64,000 nucleotides of DNA, from assembly GCA_033763795.1 (NCBI GenBank), contig JANRJV010000040.1:14956-78955 (forward strand). Reading direction: 5' to 3'. Below, one piece after another: positions 55,687 through 64,000 of this stretch (its first letter is position 1; every line of letters begins with the position of its first letter). The position numbers and the translations under genes are program-made. Origin of the DNA: JAEUIV01 sp033763795 (GTDB lineage Bacteria > Planctomycetota > Phycisphaerae > Phycisphaerales > UBA1924). The notes beneath the pieces were generated by a model. It did no database searches. It saw only the letters and a program-made list of their open reading frames with translations, and was not told the DNA's origin.

Positions 55687-58600
55687 TTACCGACCGAAGT
55701 GAACGAAGATGGCCTGGCCGTCAGAGATGGCGCCCGTGTCCTGGGGATCCTCTTCGGGCGACTCGGCGCTCAGGTCAAAGCTGGAGACCTCGGTGGTCTG
55801 GCGGCCGGCAGCCGCGGCGTTGGGGCCGTTGTTGCGGAAGCTGATGATGTAGTCGACCTCGCCGTTGCCATCGATGTCAGCAACGGCGGCCGGGGTCGCG
55901 AACGCCTGCTTGGCGGTCACGAACGCCCAGCCCTGGGTCGTGGCGTTGTTGGGGAACGCGGAGGGGAAGAACTCGCCGGAGTCCAGAGCGGTGCCGAACT
56001 GGAACATGCCGAAGGTCGAGCCGCCGCCGGCGGTGCCCGAGTTGTTGAAGAAGCCGATGCCGTAGCCACCGACGATGCTGGAGACGCCGCTGCCGACGCT
56101 CAGGCCGCGGCTGGTCAGCGTCCAGATGAAGTGACGCAGGCAGCTCACGTCGACCACGATGCCCGACAGGTCGGTCCCGTCAGCGATCGTCCAGAAGCCG
56201 TCGGAGTTGGTGTCGCGGAACAGGGCGAACTGCTCGAAGGGGCCGGCGAAGGGCATCCGGCTCGCGGCGGGAACGCCGCCGGCGCCGAACGTCCGCACGT
56301 CAGCCGCAACCACGCCCGTGGGGAGCAGCGGGTTGCTGGAAGCGCTGGTCGAGAAGCCGAACTTCCGCTGGTTGCCGATGGCGTTCCAGCCCTGGAAGAT
56401 CGACTCGCGACCCACGTCGGCCACGTCGAAGTCGAAGCTGAACGCGTCAGACGCCTCGCCGCTGGACTGCTGCGTGCGGTTCTGAGCGCGGAACACGATC
56501 GGAGCGCCGTTGGCATCGGTCAGAGCGCTGTCAGCGGCGATGGCCGAAGCCAGGACGCTGGAGACGACCGTGCGAGTGCCATCGGGCTCCTGAGCAACGA
56601 TGATCACGATCGGGTCAACCCCGGCGAGGCGGTTGAGGCCGTCGAAGATGCCGAAGGGCAGCGAAACGTGCAGCTCGTAAGAGCCGTCGTTCGAGGTGAT
56701 GACGGCGGTGGAAGCGATCGGGACGCCGCCCCAGACCGGGCCGTTGGCGAAGAGGTTCTCGATCCGGCCGCCCGAGGCGCGGATCACATCCCAGCAGAAG
56801 TCGAAGGTGCCGTTGGTGAAGCGGTCGCCGGGGGTCTGCGTGAAGTTGCTGGCCTCGCCGTTGCCGGTGAAGGTGACGTTGGTGAGGTTGTTGAAGTTGA
56901 TGTTCATCGCCACGACGTCGCCGGTGACGAAAGTGCCGTCATCCTGCTCGGTGCGGAAGGCGATCGTGTTGCCGCCGGCGTGGCCGCCGTAGAGAGTCCG
57001 GCGGAGGCCGAAGAAGACGTTGTTGGCGGCGTTAAGGCTCGCCAGATCGGCGCCGCCGCTGAGCGAGTCGTTGACGCCGACCGCATCGAGAACGAACGGG
57101 ACGTTATCCCGGGTGCCGCTGATGCGGTGGATGTGCGGAACGGCGATCAGAGCCGAGATCTGCGTGCCGCGGGCCAGGCCCGTGCCGCCACGCAGCGCGC
57201 GACCGGTGATGTCCATGATGGCCATCGCCTGCGTCGGGAAGGTGGGGTTCGGGATGCCGCCGACGTTGAACACGTTGATGAAGGCGCCGGCGTTGGGAGC
57301 GACCGACGAAGTCGTCGGGCCGCCGCTGGCCGAGCCGATCACCTGCGTCGAGCCGTTGAAGGTCACCTGAACCGTGCTCGTCGTCGAGACGGTGTCGCCG
57401 GTCAGGCCGAGCGTGACGGTGCTGCCGGAGGCGGTCACCGTCCCGAGCGTGCCGGGGGAGATCGCGAAGTCCGCGGCGGTCACGGTCGCCGGATCAAGGG
57501 CGCGATTGAAGGTGAGGATGATCTCCTCGGCGAAGGGATCAGCGTCGGTGCTCACGAGGAAGCCGCTGAAGATCGGCTGGCCGTTCGCAGCGCTGGGCTG
57601 CAGAGCGACGTAGGGGCCGGTAATGTTGACGGTCGCGGTCTCGGCGAGAGTGGTCTCGTTGCCCGCGGCATCGGCCAGGCCGCTGCCCGCGCCGATCGAC
57701 ACCGGCACGCCCGCCACGACCGCCGCGTTGGCGGTGCGGTTGACGAACGCCGTGATGTTGTTGGTGGTGAAGGCCTCATCGGCCGCCGCGAAGCCGGTCG
57801 CGCCGCCCGACCCGAACCGGACCTGGCCCTGGTTCGTCACGCCGCCGCCGGCGAAGTTCTCGCTGCCGACGAACACGATCAGGTTGTTGTAGATCGCGTC
57901 GCCCAGGTCGCGAGTCTCGTAGCTGGTGCTGTCGCCGTCGTCCGACTGCTCGTTGAGCAGCGAGTTGACGTCGTCGATCGCGATCGCGTCACCGTCGCTC
58001 GGGCCGCCCGTGAAGGCGGGGCCGGCGGGCAGGAAGTCGTTGTTGGTGTTGTCGCCCGTGTGGAAGCGGGGCAGAACCACGGGAGCCGCGAAGTCCAGCG
58101 TGACGTTCGTCGCCGTCAGCGCCGAGGCGCTGAGCAGGTTGCCGTTCACGTCGGTGAAGGGGACGCCCGTCGTCGACTCGATGGTCGCGAAGGGAGTGCC
58201 GCCCACGCCGCCGCCCGTCCCGGGGATCGCCTCGGCGTCGCCGGTCGTCGCCGGGATGTTGTCCCAGTTGAACTCCTCCTGGATGTTCCACACCACGGCG
58301 TTGTTGACGCTGAGGCGGGCGGGAGTGTTGACGTTGTTGTCGTTGACGGACGAGACTTCCTGCACCGTGCCGGTGGTGACGTAGGGGATCACGTTGTTGG
58401 CAGGAGCCGCGTCGGCAACGACCATGTCGTTGACGAGCGTGCCGTCCGAGCGGATCTGGCCGATCGGCTGCACCGTCGCGTTGATCTTGCGGAAGGTGAC
58501 GTTGGCCTGGGTCACCGTCGAGGTGCCGGGCTCGTTGAAGATGGCGCCAAACGCGTCGATCCGGCCGTCGCGATCGCGGTCCAGGAAGCCGTAGCCGACG

Positions 58601-60030
58601 AGGACGGGGGCGATGTCATCGCCCAGCGCCAGCTGCTGTGCCGTGGCGTAGTCGTTGGTCGCGAAGATCGACGAAGGAACGTTCGCGCCGGTCGCGGTGG
58701 TGTCGAGGCGGTAGCCGGCCCCGTCGAGCGACAGGCCGTCGGCGAACACCGCGTCATCCGGGTCCGCGTCGGTGCGGTCGATGGTCAGCAGCACCGAGTT
58801 GGGGTCATTGGGGTCGATCGCAGCGCCGGTGATCTCGAGGTCGCTCGCCGTGCCGTCCGCCTTGCGGAGGAACTGCCCGAAGAACGTGGTGCCCGCGCCG
58901 AAGTCGCCCAGGTCGCCCGTGTTCACGGGGAGGCTGAACGTCACGCGGACCGCGTTGGCGACCGCTGCGTCGGCGGTGATCTGCTGGATGAAGTTGGCGG
59001 AAGTGATGGTGAAGGTGGGCAGAGCGGTGATCTGCACGCCGTTCGTGTCGAGCTCGGCGAAGTTGCCGATCACGTCGGCGAGGATGCCGTCGAAGTTGCC
59101 CACGGCGTCGTTCGCGTCGCCGTCGACCGCGTCGCCGTCGTTCACGCGTACGAACTGGCCGGCGGCCACGTTCGTGGGAGGCGTGATCGCGATCTGGACG
59201 GTCGTGCCGTTGCTGCCGACGACGAACGCCGGAGCGGGAACCAGCGTGCCGGTCAGCGCCAGGGGCGTGCCGAAGGTCGCGTCAGCGGCGAGCTGGAAGT
59301 CCGTGAGAACCAGGTTGCCGACGACGCTGGTCTGGTTGCCGGTCGTGCCGCCCGCCTCGGGGTTGTCGTTCGCAGCGACGGTGTTGTCGAGGCTGCGGTT
59401 GAACACGAGGTTCAGAACGGTGTTGCCGCCCGAGGTCGAAACGTAGGCGTTGGAGATCGCGATCGGAGTGTTGAGGACTTCGAGCGCTTCGCCCGCGGCG
59501 GTCAGAACGCCCGCGCCGGTCTGCGTGATCTCGGTGGTCGCCGAGTTCGCGCCCGCGTTGACACGGAGCTGGACGACGAGGCTGATCAGAGCCGGATCGG
59601 CGTCGACCTGCGCCTGGAAGGTGTTCAGCAGCGTCGTCAGACCGGCGATGCGGCCGAAGTGGATACGCGAGGTGAACGTCGCGCCGGCGCCGGTCGCGCC
59701 GGCGTCGCCGTACGTCCCGTCCTTGTTGGAGTCGATCGCCGCATCCGGGATCGCGGCGAACGCCTGCAGAACCGTCACGCCGCCCGCGGAGGTCGTCGCG
59801 GCGATCTGGTACTGGTAGCTCGCCGTCAGCGCGACTGCGTTGCCGATCGCGGCCGGGGTGCCCTCAGCCTTGGTCACGGTGATGTCGACCACCGCGTTGG
59901 GACCGACGACCTCGAAGGTCGCGCCAGCGTCACGCGTCGGCTGATCGACGTCGATGCCCTGCGCCCAAGCGCAGGGGGCGATGGCCATACCGGCCAACAT
60001 CGCCAAGATCCTTGCATTGCTGCGATTCAT
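55687..60030 (-). CDS. Giant exported surface protein, 1447 aa
   Basis: A signal peptide (about 1-24, cleaved after AWA) leads a 1420-residue protein low in Cys and rich in Ala, Thr, Asn, Gly and Asp, typical of S-layer-like or adhesive surface proteins. Blocks such as NTVLNLVFNRSLD, VTFSLPVN, EEIILTFNRALDPATVT look like repeated beta-sandwich (Big_5/SbsA-type) domains. Asp-rich loops, DRDRDGRIDAF, DTNSDGFWTIAD and DIDGNGEVDYII, are probably calcium sites. No anchor is seen at the C-terminus. AAGGAAGAGGA precedes the ATG at 60030; a strong promoter lies about 236 nt upstream. It is followed by a terminator and the secretion operon, so it may be secretion cargo. Confidence 0.88.
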   Translation of the reverse strand: MNRSNARILAMLAGMAIAPCAWAQGIDVDQPTRDAGATFEVVGPNAVVDITVTKAEGTPAAIGNAVALTASYQYQIAATTSAGGVTVLQAFAAIPDAAIDSNKDGTYGDAGATGAGATFTSRIHFGRIAGLTTLLNTFQAQVDADPALISLVVQLRVNAGANSATTEITQTGAGVLTAAGEALEVLNTPIAISNAYVSTSGGNTVLNLVFNRSLDNTVAANDNPEAGGTTGNQTSVVGNLVLTDFQLAADATFGTPLALTGTLVPAPAFVVGSNGTTVQIAITPPTNVAAGQFVRVNDGDAVDGDANDAVGNFDGILADVIGNFAELDTNGVQITALPTFTITSANFIQQITADAAVANAVRVTFSLPVNTGDLGDFGAGTTFFGQFLRKADGTASDLEITGAAIDPNDPNSVLLTIDRTDADPDDAVFADGLSLDGAGYRLDTTATGANVPSSIFATNDYATAQQLALGDDIAPVLVGYGFLDRDRDGRIDAFGAIFNEPGTSTVTQANVTFRKINATVQPIGQIRSDGTLVNDMVVADAAPANNVIPYVTTGTVQEVSSVNDNNVNTPARLSVNNAVVWNIQEEFNWDNIPATTGDAEAIPGTGGGVGGTPFATIESTTGVPFTDVNGNLLSASALTATNVTLDFAAPVVLPRFHTGDNTNNDFLPAGPAFTGGPSDGDAIAIDDVNSLLNEQSDDGDSTSYETRDLGDAIYNNLIVFVGSENFAGGGVTNQGQVRFGSGGATGFAAADEAFTTNNITAFVNRTANAAVVAGVPVSIGAGSGLADAAGNETTLAETATVNITGPYVALQPSAANGQPIFSGFLVSTDADPFAEEIILTFNRALDPATVTAADFAISPGTLGTVTASGSTVTLGLTGDTVSTTSTVQVTFNGSTQVIGSASGGPTTSSVAPNAGAFINVFNVGGIPNPTFPTQAMAIMDITGRALRGGTGLARGTQISALIAVPHIHRISGTRDNVPFVLDAVGVNDSLSGGADLASLNAANNVFFGLRRTLYGGHAGGNTIAFRTEQDDGTFVTGDVVAMNINFNNLTNVTFTGNGEASNFTQTPGDRFTNGTFDFCWDVIRASGGRIENLFANGPVWGGVPIASTAVITSNDGSYELHVSLPFGIFDGLNRLAGVDPIVIIVAQEPDGTRTVVSSVLASAIAADSALTDANGAPIVFRAQNRTQQSSGEASDAFSFDFDVADVGRESIFQGWNAIGNQRKFGFSTSASSNPLLPTGVVAADVRTFGAGGVPAASRMPFAGPFEQFALFRDTNSDGFWTIADGTDLSGIVVDVSCLRHFIWTLTSRGLSVGSGVSSIVGGYGIGFFNNSGTAGGGSTFGMFQFGTALDSGEFFPSAFPNNATTQGWAFVTAKQAFATPAAVADIDGNGEVDYIISFRNNGPNAAAAGRQTTEVSSFDLSAESPEEDPQDTGAISDGQAIFVHFGR

Positions 60031-60524
60031 TCCTCTTCCTTTCTTCAAGGCCACGTGGGTGAAGACTGCGACGAAATCAACCCTGAACTGCGCCGCCCGC
60101 GAAGCACAGCCGGGGCGACCTCGATTCCCTTGCTCTCAGATCGCGGACCACCCGTGTGATCCGCCGTGGTCGCATGCCGGGAGTCAGACTCGCTACCCCA
60201 GGCCGCGTGCCACACACCGTCCGATTCGAAACGCCTCTCTGCAAACATTTCCGGACGAGGCTTCAGAATACCCCTTGCGGTTAGTCCGTGCAAAACCGCT
60301 GATCAATGTGGATGAACAACCCGCTGCACGCGCCGGGCCCCGAGCCCGAACGCCATCCACCCGGTTCGTTCATCGACCATGAGACTACCAACACCCTCTG
60401 ATTTTGTTGGGTAACCACAAACCTTTAGGATTTGCGCGAGTTTGACCAAAGTCGCTCCCCTGCCCGCCCCCGCGTTGCGGGGAACATCGCCGAGAAGCTA
60501 CTAGGTCGCTATCTGCCTGTCAAA
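60031..60524. other. 494-bp non-coding region between the giant gene and the LuxR regulator gene
   Basis: This stretch is clearly lower in GC than its surroundings. It holds the promoter of the giant gene (60266-60294) and its long leader. No reading frame here has normal codon use, and I found no RNA gene. The part from 60295 to 60524 is downstream of the regulator gene's stop and upstream of the promoter, with no clear terminator. Confidence 0.6.
60266..60294 (-). promoter_or_regulatory. Promoter of the giant surface-protein gene
   Basis: Minus-strand TTGCAC, exactly 17 nt, TATTCT: four matches at -35 and four at -10, with ideal spacing, in a locally AT-richer stretch. Transcription would start near 60259, giving a 5' leader of about 230 nt before the ATG at 60030. 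Confidence 0.6.
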
Positions 60525-61037
60525 TCACGACTTATCCGAGATGACCCCCAACTGACCCGACCGGTACCCTTCCAACAGCGTCGCCGCGACAAAGCGGACG
60601 ACGTCGCTCTTACCGGACGTGCCAAGCTTCTGGTTCAGCCGCATCAAGTGGGTGCGCAGCGTCGGAAGCGCGATGCACAGACGCTCGGCCATGGCCTCGT
60701 TCGTCCCCCCGGAGCAGATCGTCAGAAGCACTTCCCGCTCCCGGGACGTCAGCCCGGCCAAGGCTCGATCAAGAAACGCCACCTCCACCGGCATCAGCCG
60801 AAGCGATGGCACATCGGCCGTCGGCTCGCCCGCCTGCTGCTGGATCAGCCCCGGTCGTGGTGCAAACTTGGGCTCTGCGATCCCCGCCCGCATCGGTGCC
60901 TGCGCTTCGCCCCCGGGCAGCGGCAAAGCCGGCGGGACAGGCTCGCCGTTGCCCGAAGGACGGCCCGAACCCGAAGAGCCTGCTGCATATGGGGACCGCT
61001 CGGACGGAGGAACATCGTGGCGCTCGAACGCGCTCAT
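60525..61037 (-). CDS. LuxR-family HTH transcriptional regulator without receiver domain
   Basis: A 170-aa protein. The first 90 residues are Pro/Gly/Ser-rich and disordered. A LuxR/GerE-type helix-turn-helix fills 95-150 (LTSREREVLLTICSGGTNEA, AERLCIALPTLRTHLMRLNQ, KLGTSGKSDVVRF). There is no receiver, PAS or autoinducer domain, so control of its activity is not visible. It lies between the giant surface gene and pilT-pilC, and may regulate either. GGGAG is 13 nt upstream of the ATG. Confidence 0.87.
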   Translation of the reverse strand: MSAFERHDVPPSERSPYAAGSSGSGRPSGNGEPVPPALPLPGGEAQAPMRAGIAEPKFAPRPGLIQQQAGEPTADVPSLRLMPVEVAFLDRALAGLTSREREVLLTICSGGTNEAMAERLCIALPTLRTHLMRLNQKLGTSGKSDVVRFVAATLLEGYRSGQLGVISDKS

Positions 61038-61119
61038 GGGGTACTTCTTTCTCCCCGCCGAGGAGGGCTCCGCGGCGTTTCCTGCGACCTCCCCTCTACA
61101 GGGTGATCGCTTTCTTTCC

Positions 61120-61138
61120 CCTTCAACGTGCTAGAAGG
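61120..61138. promoter_or_regulatory. Inverted repeat, possible operator
   Basis: CCTTC - 9 nt containing ACGTG - GAAGG. It resembles the stronger repeat 58 bp away; together they could be binding sites for the adjacent LuxR-type regulator. Inference only. Confidence 0.35.
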
Positions 61139-61176
61139 TAGCGGCGCGGCGGGGCCGAGGAAAGACCATCTCGCCA

Positions 61177-61198
61177 AACTCCTTGACGTGAAGGAGTT
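61177..61198. promoter_or_regulatory. Perfect 8-bp inverted repeat, possible operator
   Basis: AACTCCTT - GACGTG - AAGGAGTT, an exact dyad with a 6-nt centre and no T run after it. It lies between the divergent regulator gene and pilT. Confidence 0.45.
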
Positions 61199-61381
61199 AT
61201 CGCGCAGGACCCTCCCGCGGACCCGGACGGCTGTGCGGAGTCTGCCGATCAGACCCTCCCCAACCCCCGCGGCCCGCCCCGGACCCATTCACCCCCCTCC
61301 CGCCATCCACCGATTCCTCCAGTCCCTGGCGGAGCGCAGTCACCTCTGCGCATGCACTCGGCCGCCCACCGGAGGATGTCC

Positions 61382-62437
61382 GTGACGCTCGACACCATTC
61401 TCAAGCACGCCGCCCAGTCCGACGCCTCGGACATTCACATCGTGGCCGGCCACCCCCCCGTCTGCCGCATCCACACCGTCATGACCCCGATGGACTGCCC
61501 GGCCCTCTCGCCCGAGATGGTGCGGGGCTACCTGGAGCAGATGGCCTCGGGCAACACGCTCGAGCTTTTCGCCAAGAACCGCGACGCGGACTTCTCCTAC
61601 GAACAGCCGGGCATCGGCCGCTACCGCGTCAACGCGCACAGCCAGCGCGGCGTCGTCGGCATCGCCATGCGTCTGATCAAGACCAAGGTCCCGCCGCTGG
61701 CCAAGCTGAATCTCCCGGAAGTGATCAGCCGGCTCACCTACCTGCCCCGCGGCCTCGTGCTCGTGACCGGAGATACGGGCTCGGGCAAGAGCACCACGCT
61801 GGCCGCCATGATCCAGGCGATGAACGAGCGCTACCAGGCGCACATCATCACGCTGGAAGACCCCGTCGAGTACGTGCTGCAGTCGAGCCGCTGCCTCATC
61901 GAGCAGCGCGAGCTGGGGCAGGACATGCCCAGCTTCGCCAGCGCGCTCAAGCACGCCCTGCGACAGGACCCCGACATCATCCTCGTCGGCGAAATGCGCG
62001 ACCTCGACACCACCGCCCTGGCGATGACCGCCGCCGAGACGGGCCACCTCGTGCTCTCCACCCTGCACACCTGCAGCGCGGCCCAGACCGTCGAACGCAT
62101 CATCGACATGTACCCCGCGAACCAGCAGAACCAGATCCGCGCCATGCTCGCCAACACGCTTCAGGCCGTCATCAGCCAGACGCTCTTCAGCCGAGTCGAC
62201 GCCAAGGGCATGGTCCCGGGCGTCGAGGTGCTGCTGTGCACGCCGGCCGTCCGCAACCTCATCCGCGAGGGCCGCACCTTCGAGATCCCCAACGTCATCG
62301 AGACCAGCCGCGCCATGGGCATGCAGAGCCTCGACACCTCGATCGCCCAGCTCTATTTCAACGGCATGATCAGCCGCGACGACGCCATCGCCCAGGCGGC
62401 CCACCCCGACAAGCTCGAACGACAGCTCGCCGCCTGA
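61382..62437 (+). CDS. pilT: Type IV pilus retraction ATPase PilT
   Basis: A 351-aa PilT: PAS-like N-terminal domain (1-100), then the ATPase domain with Walker A GDTGSGKSTTL (about 129-139), Asp box TLEDPVEYVL, Walker B IILVGEMRD, His box TAAETGHLVLSTLHT, and the PilT-specific AVRNLIREGR motif (AIRNLIRE type) near the C-terminus. It has no cysteine zinc site, unlike PilB and GspE. The GTG at 61382 is preferred because GGAGG lies 6 nt before it; ATGs at 61376 and 61352 have no properly spaced ribosome site. It powers pilus retraction and twitching. Confidence 0.93.
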   Translation: MTLDTILKHAAQSDASDIHIVAGHPPVCRIHTVMTPMDCPALSPEMVRGYLEQMASGNTLELFAKNRDADFSYEQPGIGRYRVNAHSQRGVVGIAMRLIKTKVPPLAKLNLPEVISRLTYLPRGLVLVTGDTGSGKSTTLAAMIQAMNERYQAHIITLEDPVEYVLQSSRCLIEQRELGQDMPSFASALKHALRQDPDIILVGEMRDLDTTALAMTAAETGHLVLSTLHTCSAAQTVERIIDMYPANQQNQIRAMLANTLQAVISQTLFSRVDAKGMVPGVEVLLCTPAVRNLIREGRTFEIPNVIETSRAMGMQSLDTSIAQLYFNGMISRDDAIAQAAHPDKLERQLAA

Positions 62438-62475
62438 ACGTTCCCCCTCGACCGACGCGATTCGTGAGGTAACCG

Positions 62476-63702
62476 ATGCCCTCCTACCGCTACCAGGTGC
62501 GCTCCGGCTCGGGGCAGACAGTCGTGGGCGTGCTGAGCGCCGCGTCCGCCTCCGACGCCGCCGTCACGCTCCGCCAGCAGGGCAACCACGTCCTGGCGAT
62601 CAATCAGGTCGGCTCCGATCTCGCCGGGTCAAGGTTCGCACGCACTCTTCGCGACCTCAACAGCGGCAAGCCCTCGCTCAAGCACGTCCTCGACTTCACC
62701 ACGCAGCTCGCCGTCATGGTCCGCGCCGGCATCGGTATCCGCTCCGCCCTCGAGGGCATCGCCGAACAGACCGAGCACGCCCGCTTCCGACAGGTGATCA
62801 ACGGCCTCAAGTCCGACGTCGAGTCGGGCAAGCAGTTCTCTGAAGCCCTCTCGCGGCATCCCAAGCTCTTCAACGCCCTCTACGTCAACATGGTCCGCGC
62901 GTCGGAGATGTCGGGCTCCTTCGGCAAGATGCTCGACCGCATCGCCTCCTACACCTCCCAGCAGATCGAGACCAAGAAGATGGTCATCGGCGCCATGATC
63001 TACCCCGGCGTGATCGGGACCATGGCCGTCGCCGTCACCGCCTTCCTGCTGACCTTCGTCCTGCCCCGCTTCGGGAAGGTCTTCGAGGGCAAGGAAGACG
63101 TCCTCCCCTGGGCGACAACCTTCCTGATGGCCCTGAGCGCGTGGATGGTCGCCTACTGGCCCTACCTCATCGCCGCCGTCGTCCTCGCGGGCGCCGGGCT
63201 GATCGTCTTCGTCAAGACCGAGGTCGGCGGGCTCTGGCTCGACATCTTCAAGCTCCGTGCCCCCATCTTCAAGCGGATGTTCCGCGCCCTCTACATCAGC
63301 CGATCGCTCCAGACCATGGGCGAGCTCATCAACGCGGGCGTCCCCATGCTCGACACCCTCGCCATCACCGGGGACATCGCCGGCAACCGCATCTACAAGA
63401 AGATGTGGCGCGGCGTGTACGCCGCCGTCAAGCAGGGCCGCAAGATCGCCCCGTCGCTCGCCCAGGACAAGCTGCTCCCCCACGCCGTCGTCCAGATGAT
63501 CGGCGCGGGCGAAGAGTCCGGAAAGCTGGGCGAGGTGCTCTCGGAAGTCGCCGCCTACTACAGCAAGCAGTTACGGGACGCCATCAAGGCCGTTACCAGC
63601 ATGATCGAGCCCATCATGATCATCCTAATGGGTTCAGTCGTCGGCTTCATCGCGATGGCGATCATTCTCCCCATCTTCAAGATGAGTCAGATCGTGCGCT
63701 AG
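62476..63702 (+). CDS. pilC: Type IV pilus inner-membrane platform protein PilC
   Basis: A 408-aa polytopic protein with two GspF-type domains (about 70-195 and 275-400), and membrane segments near 168-195, 215-245 and 378-402. Motifs include DFTTQLAVMVRAGIGIRSAL and VPMLDTLAITGDIAGN. It is a paralogue of the GspF encoded at 50849-52078. It follows pilT by 38 bp, with GAGGT 6 nt before the ATG; pilT and pilC thus form an operon split from pilM-B. Confidence 0.93.
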   Translation: MPSYRYQVRSGSGQTVVGVLSAASASDAAVTLRQQGNHVLAINQVGSDLAGSRFARTLRDLNSGKPSLKHVLDFTTQLAVMVRAGIGIRSALEGIAEQTEHARFRQVINGLKSDVESGKQFSEALSRHPKLFNALYVNMVRASEMSGSFGKMLDRIASYTSQQIETKKMVIGAMIYPGVIGTMAVAVTAFLLTFVLPRFGKVFEGKEDVLPWATTFLMALSAWMVAYWPYLIAAVVLAGAGLIVFVKTEVGGLWLDIFKLRAPIFKRMFRALYISRSLQTMGELINAGVPMLDTLAITGDIAGNRIYKKMWRGVYAAVKQGRKIAPSLAQDKLLPHAVVQMIGAGEESGKLGEVLSEVAAYYSKQLRDAIKAVTSMIEPIMIILMGSVVGFIAMAIILPIFKMSQIVR

Positions 63703-63740
63703 CCGATGCAGGGCCTGTTGCGAGGCCATTCGGAGTACGC

Positions 63741-64000
63741 ATGAACGGCTCAGGTATTCGGACCATGCTGAACCAGGGCGAGTCGGTGCGACGTGATCGC
63801 CGGCGGGCGCGGTCCGCGTTCACGCTGCTGGAAACGGCGCTGGCGACGGTGATCATCGCCGTGGGGGTGCTGGCGCTGATCGAGGCGCAGGCCGCGTTCA
63901 GTTCAAACAACGACTGGTCGACGTCGTCGGCGACGGGAACGTATCTGGCGAACGAGCTGCGCGAGCGGATGCGGGTATTGCCGCGGCACGACCCGGTGAC
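63741..64000 (+). CDS. Type IV prepilin-like protein (3' end outside window)
   Basis: The first 86 codons are visible. After a 26-residue basic leader comes the prepilin motif SAFTLLETALATVIIAVGVL, with Ala in place of the usual Gly before the cleavage site and Glu at +5. The hydrophobic helix and following NELRERMR suit a PilV/GspI-like minor pilin. It lies 38 bp after pilC and probably belongs to the same operon, so further pilin genes may follow to the right. Confidence 0.82.
   Translation, partial: MNGSGIRTMLNQGESVRRDRRRARSAFTLLETALATVIIAVGVLALIEAQAAFSSNNDWSTSSATGTYLANELRERMRVLPRHDPV

Larger units (their letters stand above)
61038..61381. other. 344-bp divergent control region between the regulator gene and pilT
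   Basis: No gene is supported. It contains two related inverted repeats (61120-61138 and 61177-61198) that share CCTT-ACGTG-AAGG geometry and lie about 58 bp apart. The last 120 bp before pilT are C-rich and featureless apart from the GGAGG ribosome site. Confidence 0.5.

Noticed and set aside
55699..60159. Open frame of 1486 codons on the plus strand opposite the giant surface gene
   Set aside because: It is an Arg/Gly/Val/Asp low-complexity shadow; the minus strand has a signal peptide, ribosome site, promoter and terminator.

Overview
The window is GC-rich bacterial chromosome, densely coded on both strands, with no rRNA, tRNA, CRISPR array or insertion sequence that I could see. It most resembles the Planctomycetota, probably class Phycisphaerae. 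The evidence is dockerin-like Asp/Asn repeats at the end of an exported beta-propeller protein, a DUF1800-DUF1501 pair, a very long SecA with insertions, a C4 zinc-ribbon membrane protein ending in an anchor, a futalosine-pathway gene, and many genes without a Shine-Dalgarno sequence. The taxon is an inference from gene content; there is no marker RNA here.

Region 1-37.8 kb is mostly housekeeping, in small units that often converge within a few dozen bases: a truncated envelope membrane protein, an M20 peptidase, tatA, folD, a seven-bladed exported propeller, a glycosyltransferase, a DEAD-box helicase, alr, a pabB-nudix pair, ppdK, a TPR protein, a lipoprotein, a BtpA-like protein, a PilZ-like protein, a DUF885 peptidase, secA, birA with a glycosyltransferase, DUF1800-DUF1501, and a coupled ribF-nrnA-methyltransferase operon. 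mqnB closes this part.

Region 38-64 kb is almost entirely filament and secretion machinery. A plus-strand pilM-pilN-pilO-pilP-pilB cluster (37991-43322) converges on an 11-gene minus-strand type II secretion operon, read H-G-E-F-D-I-J-K-L-M-C (54736 down to 43348). That operon is headed by a dockerin-like lipoprotein with a (Gly-Asp)12 tract. Immediately upstream is a 1447-aa exported surface protein with its own promoter, a leader of about 230 nt, and a UUCG terminator. An orphan LuxR-type regulator follows, and then pilT, pilC and a truncated prepilin on the plus strand. Most secretion genes overlap by 1-37 nt, so they are probably translated together.

Reading it as a whole: SecA and TatA move proteins across the inner membrane, the type II system would pass folded proteins through the GspD secretin, and the pilus genes build and retract a type IV filament whose own secretin (PilQ) is not in the window. 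The giant protein and the dockerin lipoprotein are the obvious local candidates for secreted cargo or surface partners, but that link rests on position only.

The most unusual single gene is folD: the aligned catalytic lysine is Gln, and three further active-site or cofactor positions are also changed.
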